Below are positions 17,987-27,414 of a DNA stretch of 64,000 nucleotides, in pieces (within the stretch, counting starts at the first letter, position 1; the number at the start of each line of letters is the position of its first letter). Position numbers and translations under genes: made by a program. The DNA lies in contig NZ_QEYO01000002.1 of NCBI RefSeq assembly GCF_023718305.1, positions 360,980 through 424,979 of the forward strand, given 5' to 3'. Below the pieces are notes generated by a model, which saw nothing but the letters and a program-made list of their open reading frames with translations, did no database searches and had not been told where the DNA came from. The stretch comes from Gramella sp. AN32. GTDB taxonomy: Bacteria > Bacteroidota > Bacteroidia > Flavobacteriales > Flavobacteriaceae.

Positions 17987-18766
17987 ATGACTGGAAATTT
18001 GAATGTAGCGATCATACAGGAAGACCTCATATGGGAAAATCCTGAAGCGAACAGAAATCTTTTCTCCCAAAGATTTGAACAGCTAAATGAGCAGGTAGAT
18101 CTCATCATATTACCCGAAATGTTCACAACTGGTTTTAGTATGAATGCTGAAAATTTAGCGGAACCTGAAAATGGGAAAACTTTATCCTGGATGAAGGATA
18201 ATGCCCGAAAATATGATGTGGCTATCACCGGGAGCGTCATTATTGAGGAAGATAAAAATTATTTTAATCGCCTTTTTTTTGTATACCCTGATGGTTCTTT
18301 TAAAAAATATAATAAGCGGCATACATTTACGCTGGCAAAGGAGCATCTTACGTATACTGCGGGTACAGAAAGACTACTGGTAGAATACAAAGGCTGGAAA
18401 ATTTGTCCGTTAATTTGTTATGACCTTCGATTCCCGGTTTGGGCGAGAAATACCCAAGATTATGACCTTTTGCTGTATGTGGCAAACTGGCCTAAAACAA
18501 GGGTGAACGCCTGGGACGCTTTGTTGAAAGCAAGGGCGATCGAAAATATGAGTTATTGTATTGGAGTGAACCGAACCGGTGAAGATGGAGACGGCTATGT
18601 ATACAACGGTCATTCTGCAGTGTATGATTCCCTTGGAATTTTACAAAGTTCCGAAGATTTTGAGAAAACTTTTATTCAGGAAATTCAGTTAAATAAAGAG
18701 CATTTGAATGAAACCCGTAATAAATTGAGGTTTTTGGAAGACCGGGACGAGTTTACTTTAAAATAA
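17987..18766 (+). CDS. Nitrilase-superfamily omega-amidase (YafV/Nit2-like)
   Basis: A 259-residue carbon-nitrogen hydrolase. The catalytic triad is visible: Glu44 in ILPEMFTTGFSMN, Lys110 in KYNKRHTF and Cys144 in PLICYDLRFPVW. The FTTGFSM and CYDLRFP surroundings are those of YafV/Nit2-type omega-amidases, which hydrolyse 2-oxoglutaramate or 2-oxosuccinamate as a metabolite-repair step. ATG 17987 is the only ATG in front of the conserved start; an in-frame TTG (17972) lies inside the promoter. The last 14 bp overlap the convergent gene. Confidence 0.9.
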   Translation: MTGNLNVAIIQEDLIWENPEANRNLFSQRFEQLNEQVDLIILPEMFTTGFSMNAENLAEPENGKTLSWMKDNARKYDVAITGSVIIEEDKNYFNRLFFVYPDGSFKKYNKRHTFTLAKEHLTYTAGTERLLVEYKGWKICPLICYDLRFPVWARNTQDYDLLLYVANWPKTRVNAWDALLKARAIENMSYCIGVNRTGEDGDGYVYNGHSAVYDSLGILQSSEDFEKTFIQEIQLNKEHLNETRNKLRFLEDRDEFTLK

Positions 18767-20366
18767 CATTTTCCTTAAAATCCCAGTTTTTCCTCATTTC
18801 CAAGGTATCGGAATAATATCTGATTCGTTCCGGCTGGATCTTTTTTAGATAATTTCCCGTATCCCATTTCCCATTTCCATTAGTATCATCGATTACGCGC
18901 ACTAGATATTTTCCCGGTTCCAGGTAATTAAACGGAAAGCTGGAAGAATTTTCTGAAAATTTTTCAGCTTTTACTTCCCCTTTCGTATCGGTTAATTGAA
19001 CAATAATTGGATACGTATCTACATTTACGATATTGAGTTGTACCGATCCAAATTCTGACAGGGATTTTGTTTTAAAGCTCTTTTGAATGGAATCGTTCGT
19101 TTCATTAAACAAATCGATCATAGCTCCCGGAAATGCTGAAAGTGTATAATTATTTTCAGGTTTTTTGGCGAATGAAAGTTCTACGGAATTCTTCAAGGGA
19201 AAATATTCTGATGTAAAAACAACCTCTGCTGAATCCTTATCAATCAAATTGATGAATTCTTCGTTGAATTCCATAATAGGGGTCGTGGAAGTAATTCTCA
19301 CTTTTTCATCTAATCCTATAATTGAACCGGGTTCTGTGGAAATACTGATGGAATCCCTTTCCAAAGAGGTCAATCTGGCAAATAAGGTATCGATGGTTTT
19401 AGGTGTGGAGACTTTAAAAGAAAGACTGTCTATTTCCGGCTTTATATTATACCAGTAGTAAAGGCTGTCGGTTACTTTGTCTTTGATAATCCGGGAAACA
19501 AAACCTTCCGGCCTGCCATTTAATAAGTCAATTTTGATACTGTCAGGCTTCACCGCACCTTCGTACCCAAAAAGGATCACATTTCCTTTAAAATGACTGG
19601 GGCGTTTCACATTGAATTCCAGTTGTTCCTTAAAAACAGTGAGGTTATAAGTGCTATCCGTGGGAATACTTATAGTCTGTTCAACAAAACCAATTTTTTC
19701 TGAACGTGGATTGAATAAATAATTATTGTTCTTATCCAGCATGGCCACCATTTTATATTGTCCCTCCTTAAGATTTTCCAGGGAAAAAGTAAAGGTGCTG
19801 TCTTTGGAATAGGTTACGTAGCGGGGAGTTTCTTTATACACAATAGAATCTGAATACGTTGAATCGATCTCATATAAAAAGACTGAAATGGGCTCCTTGG
19901 GTTCTTTAAGTAGTGCGTCCTTTACAGTTCCTGAAACCGTAAGGGAATCTATATAATCTCCCGTAGAAAAGACATATTTAAAGAAATCGAAAGAATTACC
20001 TTCATTATTATCAACGATACTTTTTCCGAAGTTGATCGCGTAGGTAGTATTTTCTGCAAGGGTGTCGAAAATTTCAATTTTGATATCTTTTCTTGCGGTT
20101 CCCAAAGGTGTGATATTGGCCGTGGGAACCATTGGTGGGGATATGATGATTTGTTGTTGAGGTTTTTCTAATTTGATATATTCATCAAAATAAATCCTAA
20201 TCTCTTTTGCTTTAAAGTGGGTGGTATAATTTTCTGGATTCGCCCGTATAAATACCGGTGGGTCTTCATCTATCGGTCCCCCTTCAGGCATTCCTTTTTT
20301 AGCGCATTGTACCAGAGAAAAAATGCATAACATCACAAGTATGTAACCGGGAACCCTTTTGATCAT
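18753..20366 (-). CDS. Lipoprotein with bacterial Ig-like (SbsA-type) domain
   Basis: A 537-residue envelope lipoprotein. The signal peptide MIKRVPGYILVMLCIFSLVQ is followed by Cys21. Next comes the GGPxDxDPP motif (KGMPEGGPIDEDPPVF) and an Ig-like domain with KEIRIYFDEYIKL, the pattern of Bacteroidota Ig-like proteins that start PxGGxxDxxPP. Further beta-rich repeats follow (about 130-230, TVSGTVKDALLKEPKEPISV, a prealbumin-like fold), and the C-terminus carries DDTNGNGKWDTGNYL, a calcium-loop-like stretch. Role unknown; probably outer membrane. It ends within the omega-amidase gene (14-bp convergent overlap). Confidence 0.8.
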   Translation of the reverse strand: MIKRVPGYILVMLCIFSLVQCAKKGMPEGGPIDEDPPVFIRANPENYTTHFKAKEIRIYFDEYIKLEKPQQQIIISPPMVPTANITPLGTARKDIKIEIFDTLAENTTYAINFGKSIVDNNEGNSFDFFKYVFSTGDYIDSLTVSGTVKDALLKEPKEPISVFLYEIDSTYSDSIVYKETPRYVTYSKDSTFTFSLENLKEGQYKMVAMLDKNNNYLFNPRSEKIGFVEQTISIPTDSTYNLTVFKEQLEFNVKRPSHFKGNVILFGYEGAVKPDSIKIDLLNGRPEGFVSRIIKDKVTDSLYYWYNIKPEIDSLSFKVSTPKTIDTLFARLTSLERDSISISTEPGSIIGLDEKVRITSTTPIMEFNEEFINLIDKDSAEVVFTSEYFPLKNSVELSFAKKPENNYTLSAFPGAMIDLFNETNDSIQKSFKTKSLSEFGSVQLNIVNVDTYPIIVQLTDTKGEVKAEKFSENSSSFPFNYLEPGKYLVRVIDDTNGNGKWDTGNYLKKIQPERIRYYSDTLEMRKNWDFKENVILK

Positions 20367-20386
20367 ACAATTTAATATAAATAATC

Positions 20387-20408
20387 TCCCGATACTTTTG
20401 CATCGGGA
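20387..20408. repeat. Small palindromic repeat TCCCGAT-N8-ATCGGGA
   Basis: TCCCGAT (20387-20393) and ATCGGGA (20402-20408) around ACTTTTGC. A related hairpin, CCCCGATCCTTTTGTGTCGG, is at 32944-32965. The gap 20367-20611 holds no gene. Confidence 0.6.
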
Positions 20409-20524
20409 TTAGCAAAGAAACAATTATTTTAAAATACAACGCAAAGTCTACTATTATTATTCCCTTGTGGTTCTCACCCGGGTTCACTTACCCTTATTTA
20501 TAAGAAGGATTTCCGTTTTAACTT

Positions 20525-20575
20525 TCCCTTGGGGAGATGTACGGAACTGCATTTCGCTCCCGGAAGCTTTCGGGA
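20525..20575. repeat. Mosaic intergenic repeat ending in TCCCGGAAGCTTTCGGGA
   Basis: The TTCCCTTGGGGAGATGTACG-GAACTGC stretch resembles CTCCCTCGGGAGAGGTCG-GAACTGC at 32979-33005. It is followed by the 18-bp palindrome TCCCGGAAGCTTTCGGGA (20558-20575), a relative of those at 33029, 50400 and 50967. Confidence 0.6.
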
Positions 20576-20611
20576 TCGGGTGAGGGGAAATAAAAAATTT
20601 TTCGGAATTTT

Positions 20612-21292
20612 TTATTTGGTAATTGCCATGGTGGCGATACTAATTTTAATACCATTTATTTCCTGAAGTTTATGTCCGCAGGCTTCCAGCGTTGCTCCCG
20701 TGGTCACCAGATCGTCTACGAGAAGTATGTGTTTGTCTTTAATTTTTTCTGAATTAGCTATTTTCAAGGTTTCTTCAATTTTCCCCCAGCGGGCAATTCG
20801 GTTCTTTAAAGTTTGAGTTTGCATTGCGGTAGTTTTTAGGAGGATATCATCGTAATAATGCGCATTTAAATGGGAAGCTAACTTTCTTCCAAATTTTTCC
20901 ACCTGATTGTAACCTCTTTGTTGTAGTTTCGATTTATGAAGCGGGACGGGAATTACGGCCTCAATGTGATTATAATTTCCTGAATTTTTTAGTTCAGTTC
21001 CCAGCCAGTCCCCAAGAAATTCACCTATTTCCTGATGGCCACGATATTTTAAATTATGGATCAATTGCTGGACCCCGGCTTTCTTTCTAAAATGGAGTAA
21101 AGCAGTGGCGCCCTCTACCTTGAGCCTTCCATAAAATACTTTTTTAACTGGATTTTCGTTATCCAGGTGATAACTGGTAACCGGCAAATCATGAAGGCAA
21201 TTTGTACAAAGAATGTTTTCATTTTTTAAGAGTTCAGCTTCACAAATGTGGCAAACACGTGGATAGAGGAGGTTTAAAAAATCGTGAAACAT
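20612..21292 (-). CDS. comF: ComF-family phosphoribosyltransferase-like protein
   Basis: A 226-residue ComF/GntX-type protein. The N-terminal zinc-binding module has two Cys pairs (CHIC at 14-17, CTNC at 29-32). The C-terminal half is a type I phosphoribosyltransferase fold with the PRPP loop HILLVDDLVTTGATLEAC near residues 190-207. ComF proteins take part in DNA uptake during natural transformation; in this phylum a competence role is assumed, not shown. No other competence gene is adjacent. ATG 21292 directly precedes the conserved N-terminus. Confidence 0.88.
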   Translation of the reverse strand: MFHDFLNLLYPRVCHICEAELLKNENILCTNCLHDLPVTSYHLDNENPVKKVFYGRLKVEGATALLHFRKKAGVQQLIHNLKYRGHQEIGEFLGDWLGTELKNSGNYNHIEAVIPVPLHKSKLQQRGYNQVEKFGRKLASHLNAHYYDDILLKTTAMQTQTLKNRIARWGKIEETLKIANSEKIKDKHILLVDDLVTTGATLEACGHKLQEINGIKISIATMAITK

Positions 21293-21356
21293 TTGTTAAG
21301 GACTTGTAGCTTACTTAGTTAAACAACTAAATTTACAAACTAAATCAACTAAAAAA

Positions 21357-22238
21357 ATGACAGAGAGTAAAAACAATACTGCATTAAAAATTTTAACTGG
21401 TATTTTGGCTGTTGCCCTTATCGCATTGAGTATTTACACGATTAAATTCTACAATGAGGAGAAGGAGAATAAGGAAATTCTTCAGAAGGAAAAATCAGTT
21501 ATAGAGAATGAACTAAATGAGTTAATTGTTAATTACGACGAGGCGATAAAGGAAAATGAAGTGATGGATCAGGATCTGGTAAACGCCAGGAATAGGATTG
21601 CTACTTTACTCGATTCAGTAAAAGACAATGATGCGAATTTGGTCCTAATTTCAAGATACCGCAGGGAAATTGGTAATTTAAGATCTGAAAAAGATAGATT
21701 ATTTAGAGTAGTAGACAGTTTAAGTAATCGAAACCAGATGTTGACCAGTTCGTTGGATAGTACCAGCACCGCTCTTCAGCAACGAGTAAGAATGTCTGAC
21801 TCCCTTCAAACGACCAATCAGAGTTTATCTACAAAAGTAGACAAGGCTGCACGATTAAAAGTCGTTAGTTTAAAAGGTGAAGGTGTAATCGTGAGAAATA
21901 GCGGTAAAATCGTGGAAAACGACAGAACCGGTAGAATCGACCAGATTCGAACCTGTTTTACTTTAACCGCCAATGACCTTTCTCCCGCCGGGGAAAAGAA
22001 TATGTATGTACAGGTATATAATCCAAATAATGAACTGGTAGGGGATCAAATCGTGGTTCAACATGATGGAGGGCCTATGGTTTACAGTGCCTCTTCAAAA
22101 GTTTTTTACGAAAATGAAGAACTGGATGTATGTATCCTTTCTAATACGAATGAAGATATGTTGGAAGAAGGAACCTATAAAGTATATGTGTATAACGACG
22201 CTGTATTACTGGGAACAGCAAGTTTTAATCTTAGATAA
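21357..22238 (+). CDS. Membrane-anchored coiled-coil protein of unknown function
   Basis: A 293-residue protein with a short cytoplasmic N-terminus, one transmembrane segment (about 10-27, LKILTGILAVALIALSIYT), a long heptad-rich coiled coil (about 33-165, high in Glu, Asn, Lys, Leu) and a beta-rich globular C-terminus (about 170-293) containing VVSLKGEGVIVRNSGK and MYVQVYNPNNELVGDQ. Similar Flavobacteriia proteins are left hypothetical or mislabelled as chromosome-partitioning proteins because of the coiled coil. The globular domain probably sits outside the cytoplasm. I do not recognise a function. Confidence 0.75.
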   Translation: MTESKNNTALKILTGILAVALIALSIYTIKFYNEEKENKEILQKEKSVIENELNELIVNYDEAIKENEVMDQDLVNARNRIATLLDSVKDNDANLVLISRYRREIGNLRSEKDRLFRVVDSLSNRNQMLTSSLDSTSTALQQRVRMSDSLQTTNQSLSTKVDKAARLKVVSLKGEGVIVRNSGKIVENDRTGRIDQIRTCFTLTANDLSPAGEKNMYVQVYNPNNELVGDQIVVQHDGGPMVYSASSKVFYENEELDVCILSNTNEDMLEEGTYKVYVYNDAVLLGTASFNLR

Positions 22239-22257
22239 TTTAATAATTTGAATTAAA

Positions 22258-22292
22258 AGGCCGCCTGGAAGTTATTTCAAGGCGGTTTTTTT
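22258..22292 (+). terminator. Intrinsic terminator fused to the next promoter
   Basis: CCGCCTGGAA / TTTCAAGGCGG (22261-22285) with loop near GTTA, then eight T. The T run leads directly into the TATTTTTG box of glyS. Confidence 0.8.
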
Positions 22293-22299
22293 ATTTTTG
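22292..22299 (+). promoter_or_regulatory. -7 box of glyS, 4 nt from the start codon
   Basis: TATTTTTG matches TAnnTTTG; only CGCT separates it from ATG 22304. The upstream terminator occupies the spacer. Confidence 0.45.
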
Positions 22300-22303
22300 C
22301 GCT

Positions 22304-23857
22304 ATGGCAAATCAAGAAGATCTATTTAAAAATGTAATATCCCATGCAAAGGAGTATGGATATATCTTTCCTTCCAGTGAAATTTATGACGGTTTAAGCG
22401 CTGTTTATGATTATGGACAAAATGGAGCGGAATTAAAAAAGAATATAAAAGAATACTGGTGGAGAAGCATGACGCAGCTGCACCAGAATATCGTGGGCAT
22501 AGATGCGGCAATTTTGATGCATCCTACTACCTGGAAAGCTTCAGGTCATGTAGATGCCTTTAATGATCCTTTAATCGATAATAAGGATTCGAAGAAGCGA
22601 TACCGAGCCGATGTTTTGGTAGAAGACTATGCTGAAAAACTGCTTCAGAAAGCTGAAAAAGAAATTCAGAAGGCAAAAAAACGTTTCGGCGAATCTTTTG
22701 ACGAAGCGATGTACCGTGAAACCAACCCCAGGGTAAAACGATATTTGGATGATCGTTCTGAAATTTTGGGTAGGCTGGCTAAATCACTTACCAACGAAGA
22801 TCTGGCTGATGTAAAATCTTTAATTGAAGAATTGGAAATTGCCGATCCGGAAACCGGTTCTAAAAACTGGACAGATGTTCGCCAGTTTAACCTGATGTTT
22901 GGGACAAAGCTGGGCGCTTCGGCTGATTCGGCCACGCAACTTTACCTAAGACCCGAGACCGCTCAGGGAATATTTGTAAATTTTCTGAATGTTCAAAAAA
23001 CCGGAAGGATGAAAATTCCTTTTGGAATTGCCCAAATTGGAAAAGCTTTTAGAAATGAGATTGTCGCCAGGCAGTTTATCTTCAGGATGCGTGAATTTGA
23101 ACAAATGGAAATGCAGTTTTTTGTGAGACCGGGAGAAGAGCTGGGTTGGTATGAAAAATGGAAAGAAACCCGCTTAAACTGGCATAGATCTTTAGGTTTG
23201 GGTGAAGAAAATTATCGTTTTCACGATCATGAAAAATTAGCGCATTATGCCAATGCCGCGACAGATATCGAATTTAATTTCCCGTTTGGCTTTAAAGAAT
23301 TGGAAGGAATCCATTCCAGAACCGATTTTGACCTGAAAGCCCATGAAGAATTTTCAGGAAAAAAACTACGGTTCTATGATCCCGAATTAAAGGAAAATTA
23401 CGTGCCCTATGTGATTGAAACTTCAATTGGGCTGGATAGAATGTTTTTATCTGTACTTTCAGCTTCGCTAAAAGAAGAGCAGTTGGAAGACGGGAACATC
23501 AGAACGGTTTTAAAATTACCGTCAATCCTTGCGCCAACCAAAGCTGCAATATTACCCCTGGTTAAAAAAGATGGTTTACCTGAGCTTGCTCAAAAAATCG
23601 TGGATGATCTTAAATGGGATTTCCAGGTGCAATATGATGAAAAAGATGCCATTGGGAGAAGATATAGAAGGCAGGATGCTGCGGGAACGCCCCTTTGTAT
23701 CACCGTAGATCATGATTCGCTGGAAGATGATTCTGTTACGGTAAGATTTCGGGATAGTATGGAGCAAAAGCGGGTGAAAATATCAGAAGTAAAGTCAATT
23801 ATTCAGGCGGAAACAGCTTTTAAAACCTGGATGAAAGACTTTCAGCACAAAATTTAA
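22304..23857 (+). CDS. glyS: Glycyl-tRNA synthetase (homodimeric type)
   Basis: A 517-residue class IIa synthetase of the alpha-2 (eukaryote/archaea/Gram-positive-like) type, not the two-subunit E. coli type. N-terminal catalytic segments are KEYGYIFPSSEIYDGL, WHQ-region equivalents and ATWKASGHVDAFNDPL. Motif 2 is visible in LRPETAQGIFVNF and FRNEIVARQFIFRMREFEQM, motif 3 in VIETSIGLDR. The C-terminal anticodon-binding domain (about 405-517) starts at LAPTKAAILPLVKKDG. Stands alone, with its own terminator-linked promoter. Confidence 0.96.
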   Translation: MANQEDLFKNVISHAKEYGYIFPSSEIYDGLSAVYDYGQNGAELKKNIKEYWWRSMTQLHQNIVGIDAAILMHPTTWKASGHVDAFNDPLIDNKDSKKRYRADVLVEDYAEKLLQKAEKEIQKAKKRFGESFDEAMYRETNPRVKRYLDDRSEILGRLAKSLTNEDLADVKSLIEELEIADPETGSKNWTDVRQFNLMFGTKLGASADSATQLYLRPETAQGIFVNFLNVQKTGRMKIPFGIAQIGKAFRNEIVARQFIFRMREFEQMEMQFFVRPGEELGWYEKWKETRLNWHRSLGLGEENYRFHDHEKLAHYANAATDIEFNFPFGFKELEGIHSRTDFDLKAHEEFSGKKLRFYDPELKENYVPYVIETSIGLDRMFLSVLSASLKEEQLEDGNIRTVLKLPSILAPTKAAILPLVKKDGLPELAQKIVDDLKWDFQVQYDEKDAIGRRYRRQDAAGTPLCITVDHDSLEDDSVTVRFRDSMEQKRVKISEVKSIIQAETAFKTWMKDFQHKI

Positions 23858-23930
23858 AAATTTTAGATTTTTCCAAAATGGCGGTTCATTATATAATTTC
23901 CTTTTATATTTCATTTAAATCCTTATTTCC

Positions 23931-23938
23931 TATTTTTG
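23931..23938 (+). promoter_or_regulatory. Candidate -7 box of the T9SS protein gene
   Basis: TATTTTTG, 26 nt before ATG 23965; no clear TTG upstream. Confidence 0.35.
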
Positions 23939-23964
23939 AGAAATTTTTCCAGAATATCTGAGTA

Positions 23965-26946
23965 ATGACGAAAAAATTATATTTCCTGCTCTTTTTCGGG
24001 TTTGTATTTCAATTAAATCTTATCGCACAATCCAATGAAGTTGCAGGACCTGTTTATATAGACTCTGCGAAAGCAATACCCAGCAGCAGCTTAAAAAAGG
24101 GGGTAATCATTCCTGCACCAAAAAAATTCAAAGAATTTAAACCTCGGGGCAGGGGTATAAATCGGGTCGTTCCGGGAAAAGGCTATCCTAAAGGCGAAGA
24201 TTTAACCGCACAAAAGGAAATGGGATCCTTGAAAGCCCGGGGACCTCAATTTATTTTTGAAGCGGCGCAAACATTTTCCACTCCTTCAGACCCCACAGGT
24301 GCAGTGGGCCCAAATCATTACGTAAATGCCTGGAATACCGCATTTTCAATCTGGGATAAAAATGGAAACCAGTTAGTAGAACCGGCAAATCTTTCTTCTA
24401 TAGGAGGAACTTTTGCAACTTCTGCCGTTACAGATCCTATAGTTATCTACGATCAAATTGCAAACCGGTGGGTGATCATGGAATTTAAAACCGGAACTCC
24501 CGTGGGCCTTTTGGTCGCGATTTCTCAGGGTCCAGATCCTATCAATGATGGATGGTACACCTATAGTTTTCCCACGAATGGGGTAGATCCAGATTATCCT
24601 AAAATTTCCCTGTGGAGTGATGGATATTATATCACTTCTAATAAAGAATCCAGAAATGCTGATAACGCCCAGGTAGTGTATGTTTTGGAAAGGGATGAAA
24701 TGCTTAAAGGAAATACAGCGCAAATTGTTTCTTTTCCACTTCCGGGAATTGAGACTAACGGATTTTACAGTCCGGCTGGTTTTCAGGTAATGGGAAAAGA
24801 ATTGCCACCTCGGGGAAATTCGCCTATTATTTACATGCAGGATGATGCATGGGCTGGAGTAGGCGAAGACAATTTAAAGTTGTGGCTTATCAACGTGAAT
24901 TGGAATAATTTATCATCTTCAACAATTGCTGAAAGTCAGGAATTGGGTGCAGCGAATGGAGTTTCCCCTTTTAGGGCTACTTTTGACGGAGGGGATTTTT
25001 CAAATCTTTCCCAGCCAAATGATGGTGCCGATATTGATGCTTTACAGGCCACGATGATGTTCATGACGCAGTATCGAAGATTTGATAATCATAACTCCGT
25101 AGTACTGAATTTTGTCGTAGATGTGGAACCTTCTGCCGCGGAACATGCCGCAATACGCTGGTATGAGCTAAGACAACCCAGTGCCGGAGGAAATTATAGT
25201 GTTTACCAGGAAGGTACCTATGCGCCAGATAAAAGTGACCGTTTTAGCGGAAGTATTGGAATTGATGCGCAGGGAAATATTGGTTTGGGATATACGGTTT
25301 TAGACGACAGTCCTGAAAGTCCTGTTTTCCCTTCTATTCGTTTTACCGGAAGATATGTAAATGACCCACTTGGCCTAATGACCCTGGAAGAAGGCTCTAT
25401 TGTTGAAGGTGTTAGTATAGATCCCAATGCAAGATATGGTGATTATGCCCACTTGAATATCGATCCCTCAGATGATCTTACCTTTTGGCATAACGCGGAA
25501 ACTTTCGATTCCCCATATCGATTGAATACGGTTGGTGTCTTTAAACTGGCTTCAGACCAGCCAGATGATCTTGCCGTTGTTCGTCTCGTTTCTCCTACCG
25601 ATGCTTCTTTGACCAACGCGGAACAAATTACCGTAGAGATTAGAAACTTCGGAAGTAATCCTCAATCAAATTTTGAAGTGAGTTATAGTATTGACGGCGG
25701 AGCACCTGTTACCGAAACAGTGACCCAAACCGTTGGAGCTTCAACTTCTATTCAATATACTTTTGAAACAACCGCAGATCTTTCAGAAATAGGACAGACG
25801 TATACCATTACCGTAACTACCAGTTTGGAAAATGACGGTAATCCTGACAATGATGATATTTCCGAAGAAGTGAAGAACCTTCCGGCTCGTGATGTTGGGG
25901 TAAGTTCTATCGACGGGCCACAAACCGATGAAAATCTTACCACAGCTGAAGACGTTACCATCACGATTGAAAATTTTGGTGGCGAGCCCCAGCAAAATAT
26001 TCCGGTGAGTTACCAAATTGGAAATAATACACCGGTGAATGAAGTGTACGGTCCAACAATTTCGGTGGGGGAGAATGCGGTTTATACCTTTAATCAAAAA
26101 GGAAATTTTGGAACTTCGGGCAGGTACCGGATTACGGCACGTACAAAATTGGAGGACGATTTCGATCCTTCGAATGATACACAAGTGAAATCTGTTGCAA
26201 ATCTGGATTGTATTCCGGAAGGCTCAGATTGTACATTGGGTGATGGAATCTCATCATTTGAACTTGGCAGTATTCTAAACGAAAGAATTCCCTGTGGGGA
26301 TGGTTATGCCGATTTTATTACCTCTACCACAAATCTGGACAGGTCGCAGGCTAATTTTACCGTTTCCGTACAATCACGCTTCAATGAAACGATCACCACG
26401 GCCAATGCTGAAAAATTCAGCATGTGGATAGATTTTAATGACAATGCTGTTTTTGAAGATAGCGAACGTGTGGTTTCCAGCGCAACCATTCCCAGGTCTA
26501 TAGAATGGTTCGATTTTGATTTTGAAATTCCAAACGATGCCCCCTTAGGGCAACATTTATTGCGGGCCAGAGCCGGCGATACTTCTTTTGGCGGTTCTTT
26601 AAATGATCCATGTAGTATGATGGAGTATGGAACCACGCATGATTATTCGGTGAATATCGTAGACAGCACTCTGGATATTGGCGATTTTCTTATGAATGAT
26701 GCTGAGGTTGTGGTGGTTTCTGAAGGAAATAATCAGTTTAGGGTAATTGTTGAGACTATGTTTACGGAGCCTTTAAGGATTACCGTGCATAATATTATAG
26801 GTCAGAAAATGATCGAAAATGAAATTCTGAATACTACTGATGGTTATGTTTATGAACTGGATATGTCTTATGCCGCGACAGGAGTTTATCTCTTACGGGT
26901 AGGAACGCGAAAGGTGGGTAAAGTCACTCGATTCATCGTTAAATAA
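23965..26946 (+). CDS. Secreted T9SS cargo protein with CARDB-like and GEVED domains
   Basis: A 993-residue secreted protein. Parts in order: signal peptide (1-22, MTKKLYFLLFFGFVFQLNLIAQ); a large N-terminal domain (about 90-520) beginning TPSDPTGAVGPNHYVNAWNT with several DxDxD-like turns (DGADIDALQ), probably a beta-propeller-like fold; two CARDB-like beta-sandwich repeats (about 530-640 and 645-750: ITVEIRNFGSNPQSNFEVSY and VTITIENFGGEPQQNIPVSY); a GEVED domain (about 755-895, MWIDFNDNAVFEDSERV); and a C-terminal type IX secretion sorting domain (about 915-993, GVYLLRVGTRKVGKVTRFIVK). It would cross the outer membrane by T9SS and be cell-surface bound or released. No catalytic motif recognised; adhesion or polymer binding is a guess. 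Confidence 0.85.
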   Translation: MTKKLYFLLFFGFVFQLNLIAQSNEVAGPVYIDSAKAIPSSSLKKGVIIPAPKKFKEFKPRGRGINRVVPGKGYPKGEDLTAQKEMGSLKARGPQFIFEAAQTFSTPSDPTGAVGPNHYVNAWNTAFSIWDKNGNQLVEPANLSSIGGTFATSAVTDPIVIYDQIANRWVIMEFKTGTPVGLLVAISQGPDPINDGWYTYSFPTNGVDPDYPKISLWSDGYYITSNKESRNADNAQVVYVLERDEMLKGNTAQIVSFPLPGIETNGFYSPAGFQVMGKELPPRGNSPIIYMQDDAWAGVGEDNLKLWLINVNWNNLSSSTIAESQELGAANGVSPFRATFDGGDFSNLSQPNDGADIDALQATMMFMTQYRRFDNHNSVVLNFVVDVEPSAAEHAAIRWYELRQPSAGGNYSVYQEGTYAPDKSDRFSGSIGIDAQGNIGLGYTVLDDSPESPVFPSIRFTGRYVNDPLGLMTLEEGSIVEGVSIDPNARYGDYAHLNIDPSDDLTFWHNAETFDSPYRLNTVGVFKLASDQPDDLAVVRLVSPTDASLTNAEQITVEIRNFGSNPQSNFEVSYSIDGGAPVTETVTQTVGASTSIQYTFETTADLSEIGQTYTITVTTSLENDGNPDNDDISEEVKNLPARDVGVSSIDGPQTDENLTTAEDVTITIENFGGEPQQNIPVSYQIGNNTPVNEVYGPTISVGENAVYTFNQKGNFGTSGRYRITARTKLEDDFDPSNDTQVKSVANLDCIPEGSDCTLGDGISSFELGSILNERIPCGDGYADFITSTTNLDRSQANFTVSVQSRFNETITTANAEKFSMWIDFNDNAVFEDSERVVSSATIPRSIEWFDFDFEIPNDAPLGQHLLRARAGDTSFGGSLNDPCSMMEYGTTHDYSVNIVDSTLDIGDFLMNDAEVVVVSEGNNQFRVIVETMFTEPLRITVHNIIGQKMIENEILNTTDGYVYELDMSYAATGVYLLRVGTRKVGKVTRFIVK

Positions 26947-26954
26947 AAGCAAAT

Positions 26955-27359
26955 TTGCCGGAAAAATTAAAGATAAAATTCGAAAAAAAGAGGTTGCTGT
27001 TCAATCTTATTTTTGGCATTTTCCAAATAATAATTTCCATCGTCTGGCTTTTCGTAATGAAAGATCAAATATTGATTTCTGCAACCTGGTTCCTTTTGGG
27101 GGTTTTTCAACTAATCATTTATTTTATTGAGCGGAAGAACCAGTATTTGAGCATTTCAGAAGAGCGTATTAAAAGAATCACGCTTTTTTTCTCTAAAAGC
27201 CTGAAAATTTCAGAAATCAAAAAGGTTACGAGATTTAGATATTCCTATTCTGTTGAAACTGAAATCAAAAAACTTTCCATAGGCAGGGAAATCATTGCTT
27301 CAGATTCAAAAAAAGATCTGGAGTCGTTTTTTGATAGTTTAAAGCTGAATTATACTTAA
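26955..27359 (+). CDS. Small membrane protein with PH-like tail, unknown function
   Basis: About 134 residues. A basic N-terminus is followed by two hydrophobic segments (LLFNLIFGIFQIIISIVWLF near 14-33 and TWFLLGVFQLIIYFI near 44-58). The soluble tail has alternating strands (YLSISEERIKRITLF, SKSLKISEIKKVTRF), resembling bacterial PH-like domains fused to two TM helices. The start is probably TTG 26955, eight bp after the T9SS gene; the next ATG (27057) would remove the first TM. Probably cotranscribed with the T9SS gene. Confidence 0.65.
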   Translation: MPEKLKIKFEKKRLLFNLIFGIFQIIISIVWLFVMKDQILISATWFLLGVFQLIIYFIERKNQYLSISEERIKRITLFFSKSLKISEIKKVTRFRYSYSVETEIKKLSIGREIIASDSKKDLESFFDSLKLNYT

Positions 27360-27414
27360 CCGGGCAAACCTCAGAAATTTCCTTTTCTGGAATGAATCTT
27401 AAAAATGCTACTTC

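Noticed and set aside
18753..18766. 14-bp overlap of convergent genes as a sign of a misplaced stop.
   Set aside because: Both reading frames keep their normal family C-termini; short convergent overlaps also occur at 30375-30378 and 55878-55888.
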